DNA of 64,000 nucleotides from Pseudoxanthomonas composti (lineage in GTDB: Bacteria; Pseudomonadota; Gammaproteobacteria; Xanthomonadales; Xanthomonadaceae): positions 248,001-312,000 of the forward strand of contig NZ_SAWZ01000004.1 in assembly GCF_004122095.1 (NCBI RefSeq), in the 5' to 3' direction. The notes below the pieces were generated by a model. The model ran no database searches, had not been told where the DNA came from, and worked only from the letters and a program-made list of their open reading frames with translations. Both the position numbers and the translations under genes were made by a program. Positions 9,491 to 17,774 of this stretch are shown in pieces (the stretch's first letter is position 1; each line of letters begins with the position of its first letter).

Positions 9491-10129
9491 ATGCCGCACC
9501 AACGCCCGCCCCTGGCTGTGTCTGCCAGCACCAGCAGGCAAGGCGTTCTTCTCAGTTGGATCGCTTGGGTGGTCCTGCTCATCGCGTGGACTCAAGCGGC
9601 CACATGTGGTGAAGCGTCTGCGGCGGCGACTGGGCGCGACCCGGACACCTACCCGTTGCGTTTCAAAAAGCACAACTTTGAGGCGCTTTGCTACAACACG
9701 CTGGATTGCCAGGTCATCTACGACCACACGAACCACACACTGTATGGCACCGGGAAGCCATCGCCGCCACCGCCTTCGGATGACTACAAGAAAAAGTGGG
9801 GCGGCGCTTCCTACTTGGGTGTCCGAAATTTCCCTGGTCCTGTACGGATCGACTGGACCTCCAAAGACGGTCACTCGCATCGTGCCCAGATCGACCTGAG
9901 CGAGATTTTCAAGGACGAACTGATTCTTCATCGAACACCCATTGAAGCGATTCCCGAAAAGGCCTTCAAAGGACCCGCCGGTGAACCCGAGATCTTCGTT
10001 GAGGTGAATAATAGGACCGTCACCGTTTACATGAAGATGTTCATCCCCACCAAGGAGCCTCAGATCGCCGGAAACAGTCGCAGCCACTTTCGCGATGATC
10101 TGATCGAGGCGTGGCGCCAGACTTACTAG
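9491..10129 (+). CDS. Exported protein, putative immunity paralog 1
   Basis: A 212-residue protein with an N-terminal hydrophobic segment (L-L-S-W-I-A-W-V-V-L-L near residue 20) ending at Q-A-A-T-C, a weak lipobox. Its mature part is clearly paralogous to the next gene: both share D-P-x-T-Y-P-L-R-F-K, C-Y-N-T-L-D-C, L-S-E-I-F-K and I-P-E-K-A-F-K-G-P-A-G-E-P. It is followed by that paralog and then a DUF2235-type lipase. In antibacterial modules, such periplasmic proteins encoded beside a lipase usually neutralise it. The immunity role is inferred from position. GC content is lower than in flanking genes, suggesting transfer. Start ATG has GGAG upstream. Confidence 0.7.
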   Translation: MPHQRPPLAVSASTSRQGVLLSWIAWVVLLIAWTQAATCGEASAAATGRDPDTYPLRFKKHNFEALCYNTLDCQVIYDHTNHTLYGTGKPSPPPPSDDYKKKWGGASYLGVRNFPGPVRIDWTSKDGHSHRAQIDLSEIFKDELILHRTPIEAIPEKAFKGPAGEPEIFVEVNNRTVTVYMKMFIPTKEPQIAGNSRSHFRDDLIEAWRQTY

Positions 10130-10381
10130 ACGGAACCTTGGACCTAAAGCCAGCCGCGAGCCTTATCAGCAGCTAGTTGAAGATCATTCACTGCAATGCG
10201 CATCGCGCAAATGAGCGGTTGCCTAGCGGGAGAAGTCGTCTCTCGCATGCGCAGGACGTGTTGCAAGTTGACGCGCCTCAAGCGAGCGCCTACCGTAACC
10301 ATTCAGCCGGGCCGGGATAGGGTCCAATCCACTCCAAGCGGAGTGTGTGCAACATGCCGTCCATGGAATCTGGAGACTCCT

Positions 10382-11017
10382 ATGCCGTGTACTCCCCGGC
10401 GTTCAGCTGCGCCCACAAGCACCAGGGCACGTGGCTTGCCAATTTTTCTCGCCGCTTCCGTTTTCCTCATTGCAGGTTGCCAGACCGCCATGTCAAATCA
10501 AGCGACAGCCAGCGTATCCACGCGCGACCCTGAAACCTATCCACTGCGTTTCAAGCAGCATAATTTCGAGGCCCACTGCTACAACACCCTCGATTGCCAT
10601 GTGCTCTACAACGGCGCTAATACGACCCGCACCGCGGTAAGTCGGGCGACGCCCGCGCCAGTGGGCGCTGACTACAAGCAGAACTGGGGTGGCGCACCGT
10701 TCATTGGAATCCGCAATTTCCCGGGTCCCGTGGAGATCCAATGGAAAGCCAAATCCGGTGCGGACCTAACTGCTGAAGTCGATCTGTCCGAGATATTCAA
10801 GAACGAGCTCGTCCTGCACTCGACACCGCTTGATGAGATTCCGGAGAAAGCCTTCAAGGGACCCGCAGGCGAGCCGCTGATCATCGTGGAAGTGAACGAC
10901 AGGACCGTGTCGGTTTACATGCAGATGCTTATCCCAACCAAGAGCGAGCAGATCCCCGGGAACCCCAACAGCCATTTTAGGGACGATATCGTTCTGGCTT
11001 GGAGCAAGACCTACTAA
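10382..11017 (+). CDS. Lipoprotein, putative immunity paralog 2
   Basis: A 211-residue lipoprotein: signal segment with the good lipobox L-I-A-G-C near residue 33. It is a paralog of the gene at 9491-10129 over its whole mature length, including the pair of cysteines in C-Y-N-T-L-D-C. Its stop overlaps the ribosome site of the lipase gene 12 bases on, so the two are co-expressed. A periplasm-facing lipoprotein directly before a secreted lipase fits the immunity protein of a Xanthomonadales T4SS or T6SS effector. That role is inferred, not shown. Start: ATG 10382 with GGAG eight bases upstream; a longer frame from 10196 is unsupported. Confidence 0.75.
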   Translation: MPCTPRRSAAPTSTRARGLPIFLAASVFLIAGCQTAMSNQATASVSTRDPETYPLRFKQHNFEAHCYNTLDCHVLYNGANTTRTAVSRATPAPVGADYKQNWGGAPFIGIRNFPGPVEIQWKAKSGADLTAEVDLSEIFKNELVLHSTPLDEIPEKAFKGPAGEPLIIVEVNDRTVSVYMQMLIPTKSEQIPGNPNSHFRDDIVLAWSKTY

Positions 11018-11029
11018 GGAGAGCACCCC

Positions 11030-12610
11030 GTGGGCGGAACAAGGAAGGATGGCGAACCGCACAAGCCGGAGAAAGACGGCCTACTCGCTGATGGCGTCTC
11101 CTACTATGCCGCGGACCAGGCACAGCTCGATTCGTATCGGCAAGCGGCTGGGCAGTTGGGGAGATTCAGCGCGCCGGTACTGATCGAGTTGGACAAGCCC
11201 AATCAGCGCATGTTCGTTGCTGCGTTCGATGGCACTGGAAATGACGCGGACAAGGACCCCGAGCACGCTACCAACGTTGCCAAGTTCAGGGATCAGATCG
11301 AACGGCGGAACGAGGACGGCCTCACCAACATCAGGGTCGGCTATGTTCCTGGTCCCGGGACACAGGATGACTTTGTTGCACGAACACTCGATGGCGCTCG
11401 TGGGCACACCTATGACCAACGCCTGGAGCAGATGTACAAAGTCTTTATCGACCAGGCCGCCAGGTGGCAGCGCAGCAATCCTGACGTGGAGATCTCCGTG
11501 ACAACGGTGGGCTTCAGCCGCGGCGCGGAACAAGCGGCAGGCTTCGCCCGATTGCTCCACGAACGTGGAATCCAGAAACCGGAAGCCGTCGAGTACAGGC
11601 GAGATCGCGAAGGCAACATCATCGGGTCACCGACTTTCAACCCCGACATCCCGCCCCTCGTGCCCCCCGGCCAGATCCCGCAGGCGGTGGCGCTGTTCGA
11701 TCCGGTGGGCACCGGCGTGCCGGTCAACGAGAAGGACCGGCGCCTGCCGCCCTCGGTGATTTCAGGGGTGCAGATCATCGCGGCCGACGAGCATCGCGGC
11801 CTGTTCAAGTCCACCCACATCATCGACCCCGGCGCCAGCGAGGACGGCCGTTTCCTGGGCGTCGTGGTGGCGGGCGCGCATTCGGATGTCGGCGGCAGCT
11901 ACCACCGCGATGGACTGGCCATTCGCAGCGGCAACCTGATGACCGATTACCTCAATTCCCTGAGCGACCGGCCCTTCCTGGAAAAGCGCGCCGAGCCGCT
12001 GGAACCGGGCCGCAATGTCGTGCACCGCTCCGAGGAGGGGATGCTGCTCTATCGGCTCGGCAGCAAGGTGGACCGCCAATCCGAGGATGGCTATATCCAG
12101 CGCCTGGTGCCCAAGGACAGAGTCGACAAGGTTGTGGATGCCTATAACGCCGAACCCGTCGATCCGGCGATGAAGGCGCGCTTCGAGTATCGCCCTGTGA
12201 AGATCGGGGAGGCGCCGCCAGGCCAGCCCGCGGATCGGCTTGCGCAACAGTCGGAAATCTCCGCACCCACGCCGTCGTTGAGCGGCAAGGACTGGGCACT
12301 GCACGATGCGCTGCGCGAACGCATGCCGCCGCAACATGCCGGGGATGATCGCCTGATGCAGCTGACCTTGAGCGCGCGCCAGGCCGGCATCGAGGCGGAG
12401 AGCCTGAAGGGGGTGCAGGAAGCGAACGGCAAGCTCTGGGTCGTTGGTCAAACGCCGGGCTTTCGCGCCGCGGTGGATCTGTCGCAGCCAGCCCCAGCGG
12501 TACAGGAGTCAGCGCGCGGACTCAACGAATTCGAGCGCGCACGCCAACAGGATGCTGCTGTCCAGTCGCGCCAACAGGAACATGCGCCGCCGCAGCAGCG
12601 CATGCAGTAG
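11030..12610 (+). CDS. DUF2235-type lipase with XVIPCD-like tail (putative antibacterial effector)
   Basis: A 526-residue alpha/beta-hydrolase of the DUF2235 / Tle phospholipase type. F-D-G-T-G-N-D is at 66-72, the nucleophile elbow G-F-S-R-G at 161-165 (Ser163), a candidate catalytic Asp in A-L-F-D-P-V-G at 224, and His in G-A-H-S-D-V-G-G at 284. The last ~110 residues contain a D-W-A-L-H-D-A-L helix, an A-R-Q-A-G-I segment, a K-L-W-V-V-G-Q strand and a Gln-rich end. This layout matches the C-terminal signal (XVIPCD) that takes effectors to the Xanthomonadales killing T4SS. There is no signal peptide. GTG start with AAGGAG nine bases upstream. Base composition rises sharply near 11640, inside the gene. 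T4SS genes are not in this window. Confidence 0.75.
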   Translation: MGGTRKDGEPHKPEKDGLLADGVSYYAADQAQLDSYRQAAGQLGRFSAPVLIELDKPNQRMFVAAFDGTGNDADKDPEHATNVAKFRDQIERRNEDGLTNIRVGYVPGPGTQDDFVARTLDGARGHTYDQRLEQMYKVFIDQAARWQRSNPDVEISVTTVGFSRGAEQAAGFARLLHERGIQKPEAVEYRRDREGNIIGSPTFNPDIPPLVPPGQIPQAVALFDPVGTGVPVNEKDRRLPPSVISGVQIIAADEHRGLFKSTHIIDPGASEDGRFLGVVVAGAHSDVGGSYHRDGLAIRSGNLMTDYLNSLSDRPFLEKRAEPLEPGRNVVHRSEEGMLLYRLGSKVDRQSEDGYIQRLVPKDRVDKVVDAYNAEPVDPAMKARFEYRPVKIGEAPPGQPADRLAQQSEISAPTPSLSGKDWALHDALRERMPPQHAGDDRLMQLTLSARQAGIEAESLKGVQEANGKLWVVGQTPGFRAAVDLSQPAPAVQESARGLNEFERARQQDAAVQSRQQEHAPPQQRMQ

Positions 12611-12654
12611 GGCAACGCATTCCCTGCCGACTCCTCGGCACAGAACGCCTTGTC

Positions 12655-13515
12655 TCAGGAAGCCGGCTTCACGAACTTCAAGGTCATGCGGTCGCTTTCG
12701 CCGATGCCCTGGTATTTGGCGTTGTCCACCGCGTCGTGGCGGTTGGTCGGCGGCAGGGTCCACACGCCACCGGGGTAGTCCTTCGTATCGCGCGGATTGG
12801 CGTTGACCTCGCTCTTGCCGGCCAGCTTGAAGCCAGCGGCTTCGGCCAGCGCCTGCACCTGCTGCTCGCTGACGTAGCCGCTCTTGTCGTCATCGTCCAC
12901 GTCGCGGTTGGCGCGGTGTTCGACCACGCCCAGGGTGCCGCCGGGCTTGAGCACGTCGAAGAAGGCCTTGAACATCGTCTCGGCCTTGCCGGCCATGCGC
13001 CAGTTGTGCACGTTCCGGAAGGTCAGCACTGCATCGGCTGAGTTCTTCGGGCCCAGCACCGGCGCGTTGGAGGCATAGGCCACGATGGCGGTCTTGGCGT
13101 ATTGCTGCGGCTCGGCGGCGTACTTCTTCTCCAGCATGGCGCGTGCACGTGCCGGATAGTCGCGCTTTCCTTCCGGCTCGGCGGCCGGGTCCACCACCGC
13201 GGCGATGTAGCGACCATCCTTGGCCAGGTAGGGCGCCAGGATCTCGCTGTACCAGCCATTGCCGGGCGTGATCTCCACCACGGTGTCGGTGGGCTTGATG
13301 CCGAAGAAGGCCAGCGTCGGGCCAGGGTGCCGGTAGCGGTCGCGCGCCACATTGGCCGGCTCGCGCCAGCTGCCGGCGATGGCACGTTGCAGCGCCTCGG
13401 GCACGGCGGCTTCGGCGGCGACCGCGCTGCCGGTTTCGGCTTCGGACGACTGCGCACCGGCGACTCCAGACCAGGCCAGGGTGGCCCACAGGCTCAAGCG
13501 AAGCGAACGACGCAT
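12655..13515 (-). CDS. Exported class I SAM-dependent methyltransferase
   Basis: A 286-residue protein with a signal peptide (cleavage near G-A-Q, residue 22) and a Rossmann-type methyltransferase core. The SAM-binding motif is V-V-E-I-T-P-G-N-G-W-Y near residue 78, followed by V-V-D-P, A-V-L-T-F-R-N-V-H-N-W and L-K-P-G-G-T-L-G-V-V-E-H-R. This exported subgroup is common in Xanthomonadaceae; its substrate is unknown to me. It is convergent with the effector gene. Confidence 0.8.
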   Translation of the reverse strand: MRRSLRLSLWATLAWSGVAGAQSSEAETGSAVAAEAAVPEALQRAIAGSWREPANVARDRYRHPGPTLAFFGIKPTDTVVEITPGNGWYSEILAPYLAKDGRYIAAVVDPAAEPEGKRDYPARARAMLEKKYAAEPQQYAKTAIVAYASNAPVLGPKNSADAVLTFRNVHNWRMAGKAETMFKAFFDVLKPGGTLGVVEHRANRDVDDDDKSGYVSEQQVQALAEAAGFKLAGKSEVNANPRDTKDYPGGVWTLPPTNRHDAVDNAKYQGIGESDRMTLKFVKPAS

Positions 13516-13701
13516 GGCGACACTCCCAGTAGAGGAGGCCGGAGCCTAGCACGTGGCCAGCGGCCGGCATTCGACCAAGGTGGCACACGCGGCAAGGAAA
13601 CCGCCGCACCCGTCATCGAAGGCGATTGCGCGGTACGCAGGACCTTAACCGCTGGCGCCTAAGCTGGTGCTCCAGTTCGATGCAGATCCAAGGAGCATGC
13701 G

Positions 13702-14667
13702 ATGTCATCCCCCTCCTACCGCGCGCTGGGCCGAAGCGGCCTGTCGATCGCACCGCTGGTGTTCGGTGCCAATGTCTTCGGCTGGTCGGTCAAGGAACCA
13801 GCCGAAGTGGCGGCGCTGCTGGACGCTTTCGTCGATGGCGGATTCAACATGATCGACACCGCGGATATGTACTCGTCCTGGGTGCCGGGCAACCAGGGCG
13901 GCGAGTCGGAAGCGCTGATCGGCCAGTGGCTGAAGCAGCGCGGCGGCAAGCGCGATCAGGTGCTGATCGCGACCAAGGTGGGCAAGTGGGCCGAGCGTCC
14001 GGGGCTGTCGCCGGACAACATCGAAGCGGCGGTGGATGCCTCGCTGCAGCGGCTGGGCATCGACACCATCGATCTCTACCAGGCCCACGAGGACGACCCT
14101 TCGATCCCGTTGGAGGCCACGCTGGGCGCCTTGGCGCGGCTGGTCGAGAAGGGCAAGGTGCGCGCCATCGGCGCCTCGAACTATCAGGCGCGCCGGCTGG
14201 CCGACGCGCTGGGAGCCTCGGGCACGCAGGCGCTGCCGCGTTACGAGTCGCTGCAACCCGAGTACAACCTCTATGACCGCGCCGGCTACGAGGCCGAGCT
14301 GGAGCCGCTGGTCCAGCGCGAGGGCCTGGGCGTGATCAGTTACTACTCCCTGGCCAGCGGCTTTTTGAGTGGCAAGTACCGCACCGACGCCGACGCGGGC
14401 AAGAGCGGCGCGCGCGGCGAGCAGGTGGTCCAGCGCTACCTCAACCCGCGCGGCCAGCGCATCCTGGCGGCGCTGGACCAGGTGGCCGCCGCGCAGTCGG
14501 CCAGCCCGGCGCAGGTGGCATTGGCCTGGCTGATCGCAAGGCCCTCGGTGACCGCCCCGATCGTCAGCGCCACCACGCCGGCCCAGCTGCGGGAGATCCT
14601 GGGCGCGGCCCGCCTGCGCCTGAGCGAGGCGGACATCGCCGCCCTGGATGACGCCAGCGCGCCGTGA
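13702..14667 (+). CDS. Aldo/keto reductase
   Basis: NAD(P)H-dependent oxidoreductase of the AKR superfamily, 321 residues. Catalytic tetrad elements are visible: D-T-A-D-M-Y (Asp, Tyr), A-T-K-V-G (Lys) and Y-Q-A-H-E-D-D (His). A cofactor-binding P-I-V-S-A-T-T segment lies near residue 292. It resembles the YajO/Tas-like branch that reduces aldehydes of unclear identity. The ATG at 13702 has AGGAG upstream. Confidence 0.88.
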   Translation: MSSPSYRALGRSGLSIAPLVFGANVFGWSVKEPAEVAALLDAFVDGGFNMIDTADMYSSWVPGNQGGESEALIGQWLKQRGGKRDQVLIATKVGKWAERPGLSPDNIEAAVDASLQRLGIDTIDLYQAHEDDPSIPLEATLGALARLVEKGKVRAIGASNYQARRLADALGASGTQALPRYESLQPEYNLYDRAGYEAELEPLVQREGLGVISYYSLASGFLSGKYRTDADAGKSGARGEQVVQRYLNPRGQRILAALDQVAAAQSASPAQVALAWLIARPSVTAPIVSATTPAQLREILGAARLRLSEADIAALDDASAP

Positions 14668-14760
14668 GCCCGATGTCTGTCACGGGCGCTTAGCGGCTCG
14701 GGCGGGACGCTGCCGCCAGCTCTGCACAGCGGGCCCCGGCACGGGCCACCGGAGGACGGC

Positions 14761-14916
14761 ATGAACATCCAGCGCTTGCACCGGGACGTGGCGCCCACAC
14801 CGCCCCAGGACGAGGAGAGCTGGCCGCCCACCGCGCCCGGTGAGCGTGTTTCCGAGGCCCAGGCCGGCGACCCGGCGCCGCGGCGGGACGAGGAGATCCC
14901 GGCCCAACTGGGCTAA
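14761..14916 (+). CDS. Small acidic protein, 51 residues
   Basis: A short ORF preceded by a strong ribosome site (GGAGG five bases before the ATG). The product is hydrophilic, rich in Pro, Glu and Ala, with no membrane segment or known motif. It sits between the aldo/keto reductase and the beta-glucosidase promoter. Coding status rests on the ribosome site and the high-GC third positions only. Confidence 0.4.
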   Translation: MNIQRLHRDVAPTPPQDEESWPPTAPGERVSEAQAGDPAPRRDEEIPAQLG

Positions 14917-14966
14917 AAGTCGAAATGCACTCGACATCCGGCGGCGTCGCGGGCAGCCTTGCCTCT

Positions 14967-15014
14967 TTGCAAAGCGCCACGTTACATGGCGTAGAATGCA
15001 TGTAAACGTTTACA
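14967..15014 (+). promoter_or_regulatory. bglX promoter with LacI-type operator
   Basis: A -35-like TTGCAA (14967-14972) and a -10-like TAGAAT (14992-14997) are followed at once by a perfect 14-base palindrome, TGTAAACGTTTACA (15001-15014), with the central CG typical of LacI/GalR-family operators. Placed at the transcription start, it would let a sugar-responsive repressor block bglX. The regulator gene is not in the window. The -35/-10 spacing (19) is long. Confidence 0.6.
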
Positions 15015-15025
15015 CGGCAGGCCGG

Positions 15026-17209
15026 ATGGCAACTTCTGAACGGATCGAGGCCCTCATCGCACAGATGACGGTCGAGGAAAAAGTAGGGCAACTGGGCATC
15101 TTCGCCGACGCGGTACGGCCGTTCATCCCGGACATCAATCCGGAGGTCAACGCGCAGGGCGCCGCCGAGGTGCTGGACCAGATCCGCGCCGGCCGCGTGG
15201 GGTCGCTGTTCAACGGCGTGGGCGCCGCCGAGGGCCGCGAGGCCCAGCGCGTGGCGGTGGAGGAGAGCCGCCTGGGCATCCCGCTGCTGCTGGCTGCGGA
15301 CGTCATCCATGGCATGCGCACGGTGTTTCCGATCCCGCTGGGCGAAGCGGCCAGCTTCGAACCGGAGCTCGCGCGGCGGACCGCGCGCGCCACTGCCGTG
15401 GAGGCCACGGCCGCCGGCCTGCACTGGACCTTCGCCCCGGCCATCGACATCGCCCGCGATCAGCGCTGGGGCCGCGGGGCCGAGGGCGCCGGTGAGGACG
15501 TGGTGCTCGGTTGCGCCTTTGCCGTCGCGCGCGTACGCGGCTTCCAGGGCGATGACCTCACCGCCGACGATGCCCTGCTGGCCACGCCCAAGCACTTCGC
15601 CGCCTATGGCGCGGTGGCCGGTGGCATGGAATACAACACGGTGGACATCTCCGAGCAGACCCTGCGCGATGTGCACCTGCCGCCGTTCAAGGCCGCGCTG
15701 GAAGCCGGCGCGATCACGGTGATGAGCTCGTTCAACGACATCAACGGCGTGCCTGCCAGCGCCAACCGCTGGCTGATGACCGACTTGCTGCGTGGGCAGT
15801 GGCAGTTCCCCGGCCTGGTGGTGTCCGACTACACCGCCGACATGGAGCTGGTCGCGCACGGTTACGCCGAAGACGACCGCGATGCCACCCGCAAGGCGTT
15901 CACCGCCGGCCTGGACATCAGCATGCAGAGCCGTTTCTACGACGAGCACCTGCCCTCGCTGGTGCAAAGCGGCGAGGTGCCGATGGCCACGCTGGATGAA
16001 GGCGTGCGCCGTGTACTGTGGGTCAAGGAGCAGATCGGGTTGTTCGACAACCCGTACCGCTCGCTCGACCCGGCGCGTGAGGCCGACCAATCCCACCTGC
16101 CCGCGCACGAGGCGCTGGCGCGCGAGGCCGCGCGACGCTCCATCGTGCTGTTGAAGAACGACGGTCAGCTGCTGCCGCTGAAGAAGCAGGGCCAGAAGAT
16201 CGCCCTGATCGGCCCCTTCGCCACCGACCGCGACAACATCGAAGGGTGCTGGACGCTCTTCGGCGACAAGACCCGCTACCAGCCGCTGGATCGCGCCTTC
16301 ACCGACGCGCTGGCCGACCCGGCGGCGCTGACCATCGTGCCCGGCTGCGAACTGGAGGCGCCGATCGAAGGCGGGCTGGAGGCAGCGGTGCAGGCCGCGC
16401 GCGCGGCCGACGTGGTGGTGCTGGCCATCGGCGAGCCGCAGCGCTACAGCGGCGAGGCCCAGTCCCGCACGCAGATCGTCGTGCCCGACGCGCAGCAGGC
16501 CCTGGCCGAGGCGGTGGCCGCGACCGGCACGCCCGTGGTGGTGCTGCTGCGCAATGGCCGCGCGCTGGCCTTGAAGGGCGCGGTGCGCGATGCGCAGGCC
16601 ATCCTGGTGACCTGGTTCCTTGGCAGCCAGACCGGTCCGGCGGTGGCCGATGTGGTGTTCGGCGACTACAACCCCTCCGCGCGCCTGCCGGTGAGTTTCC
16701 CGCAGGACTCGGGCCAGCAGCCGTACTTCTACAACCATCCGCGCACCGGGCGCCCGGAAACGCCGGAGATGCGCGAGTTCAAGTCGCGCTGGCGCGAGTT
16801 CACCCACGAGGCGCTGTACGCCTTCGGGCATGGCCTGAGCTATACGCAGTTCGAGTACGGCACCCCCAGGCTGAGCACAGCGCAGCTCGGATGGGACGAC
16901 ACCCTGACCGTCAGCGTCATGCTGAGCAATCGTGGCGCGGTGGCGGGCGAGGAAGTGGTGCAGCTGTACGTGCACGACCGCGTCGCCAGCCGCGTGCGTC
17001 CGGTGCGCGAACTCAAGGGCTTCCGCAAGGTCGCGCTGCAGCCGGGCGAGTCGGTGGAAGTGGCTTTCCAGCTGGACCGCCATCTGCTGGCCTTCACCGG
17101 CACGGACATGGTGTTCGGCGCCGAGCCGGGGCTGTTCGACGTATGGGTGTGCGCGTCCTCGGTCAGCGGCCAGGCCGCGCAATTCACACTGCTGCCGCCC
17201 GCCGACTGA
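15026..17209 (+). CDS. bglX: Beta-glucosidase, glycoside hydrolase family 3
   Basis: A 727-residue GH3 enzyme that releases glucose from beta-glucosides. The N-terminal (beta/alpha)8 domain has A-A-D-V-I-H-G near residue 90, K-H-F-A-A-Y-G near 190 and the nucleophile segment V-V-S-D-Y-T near 267 (Asp). The alpha/beta sandwich follows, then a C-terminal fibronectin-like domain containing L-K-G-F-R-K. No signal peptide is seen, so it appears cytoplasmic, unlike periplasmic E. coli BglX. I chose ATG 15026 because the ATG at 14999 overlaps the operator. Confidence 0.92.
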   Translation: MATSERIEALIAQMTVEEKVGQLGIFADAVRPFIPDINPEVNAQGAAEVLDQIRAGRVGSLFNGVGAAEGREAQRVAVEESRLGIPLLLAADVIHGMRTVFPIPLGEAASFEPELARRTARATAVEATAAGLHWTFAPAIDIARDQRWGRGAEGAGEDVVLGCAFAVARVRGFQGDDLTADDALLATPKHFAAYGAVAGGMEYNTVDISEQTLRDVHLPPFKAALEAGAITVMSSFNDINGVPASANRWLMTDLLRGQWQFPGLVVSDYTADMELVAHGYAEDDRDATRKAFTAGLDISMQSRFYDEHLPSLVQSGEVPMATLDEGVRRVLWVKEQIGLFDNPYRSLDPAREADQSHLPAHEALAREAARRSIVLLKNDGQLLPLKKQGQKIALIGPFATDRDNIEGCWTLFGDKTRYQPLDRAFTDALADPAALTIVPGCELEAPIEGGLEAAVQAARAADVVVLAIGEPQRYSGEAQSRTQIVVPDAQQALAEAVAATGTPVVVLLRNGRALALKGAVRDAQAILVTWFLGSQTGPAVADVVFGDYNPSARLPVSFPQDSGQQPYFYNHPRTGRPETPEMREFKSRWREFTHEALYAFGHGLSYTQFEYGTPRLSTAQLGWDDTLTVSVMLSNRGAVAGEEVVQLYVHDRVASRVRPVRELKGFRKVALQPGESVEVAFQLDRHLLAFTGTDMVFGAEPGLFDVWVCASSVSGQAAQFTLLPPAD

Positions 17210-17270
17210 GAGCCCACCTGCGCCGCCGCAGACCTGCGGCCGGGGCGGCGCGATTAACTTCCTGGCGAAT

Positions 17271-17316
17271 CTTGCGCAAGAAAATGCTTGCGCAAGTAAA
17301 TCGGCGTGTGTATCGT
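17271..17316 (+). promoter_or_regulatory. Candidate promoter with paired CTTGCGCAAG palindromes
   Basis: Two identical 10-base palindromes CTTGCGCAAG (17271-17280 and 17287-17296) lie six bases apart. The second contains a -35-like TTGCGC, 17 bases before a -10-like TATCGT (17311-17316). The arrangement suggests a regulated promoter for the leader that follows; the binding protein is unknown. Confidence 0.45.
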
Positions 17317-17367
17317 GCGCAGCCATTGCAGGGCCGACCTGCCATTTTCGACAAAGACGCTATCCCC

Positions 17368-17478
17368 ATGAACCGCTATCCAAGCCATCACGAAGGACGC
17401 CCCGCGCAGCTGCTGCGCGCGCTGCTGCCGTGCATGCGCGATGGCGGCAACGCCATCGGCAAGGCGGCCTTCGTCTAG
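17368..17478 (+). CDS. 36-residue leader ORF
   Basis: A short ORF between the candidate promoter and a series of overlapping hairpins. The product is basic and starts M-N-R-Y-P-S-H-H; it has no membrane segment and no obvious run of one amino acid beyond two adjacent His and a Leu-rich part. Its stop codon (17476-17478) lies 11 bases before the first hairpin, the spacing expected of a leader peptide that couples translation to attenuation. No clear Shine-Dalgarno is seen. Confidence 0.4.
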   Translation: MNRYPSHHEGRPAQLLRALLPCMRDGGNAIGKAAFV

Positions 17479-17488
17479 CGGTCGATGC

Positions 17489-17572
17489 TCCCCTGGGAGG
17501 TCGGCCACCCCGATCTCCCGAGGCAACGCGAATGCCCTCGGGTCCTTGAAAACCCGGGGGTTTTTCTTTTTT
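17489..17572 (+). promoter_or_regulatory. Attenuator-like series of overlapping hairpins ending in a terminator
   Basis: Four stems share strands. Stem A pairs CTCCC with GGGAG (17489-17500). Stem B pairs GGGAG..TCGG with CCGA..CTCCC (about 17495-17519). Stem C pairs CCCGAGG (17517-17523) with CCTCGGG (17536-17542). Stem D pairs CCCTCGGGT (17535-17543) with ACCCGGGGG (17552-17560) and runs into a T-rich tract to 17572. A excludes B, B excludes C, and C excludes D, as in translation-coupled attenuators. Stem D alone is a convincing rho-independent terminator. The next protein gene downstream is slipin. Confidence 0.6.
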
Positions 17573-17654
17573 CGGCATTCGCAAAGGCCTGGCGTGAGCG
17601 CACGCACGCGCACTGAAAACCCTTTTTCGATCCGGAACCGACAGGTTCTGCCCT

Positions 17655-17738
17655 GGAGCATCCGGGGCGTGCTGGCGCACGCCCTGAGGCAGGGGCACGG
17701 CTGCAGACCGGCGCATGTGCGCCGCGTGGTGATGCTCC
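17655..17738 (+). ncRNA. Structured RNA candidate with a multi-branched fold
   Basis: An 8-bp closing stem (GGAGCATC at 17655-17662 with GATGCTCC at 17731-17738) encloses a hairpin pairing GGGCGTGC with GCACGCCC (17665-17684) and a hairpin pairing CGGCGC with GCGCCG (17709-17724). The branched fold is found by eye. It lies upstream of two tRNA-like elements and the slipin-rtcB genes. No family is recognised. Confidence 0.4.
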
Positions 17739-17774
17739 AACGCGGGCAGCGCGGAACGGTAATTCACATTAACT

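Noticed and set aside
10196..10381. Upstream extension of the second immunity gene
   Set aside because: The extra codons precede a clean signal peptide and ribosome site and have no coding character.
14690..17326. An 878-codon minus-strand frame across bglX
   Set aside because: Antisense shadow of the GH3 gene; the plus-strand product has clear GH3 motifs.
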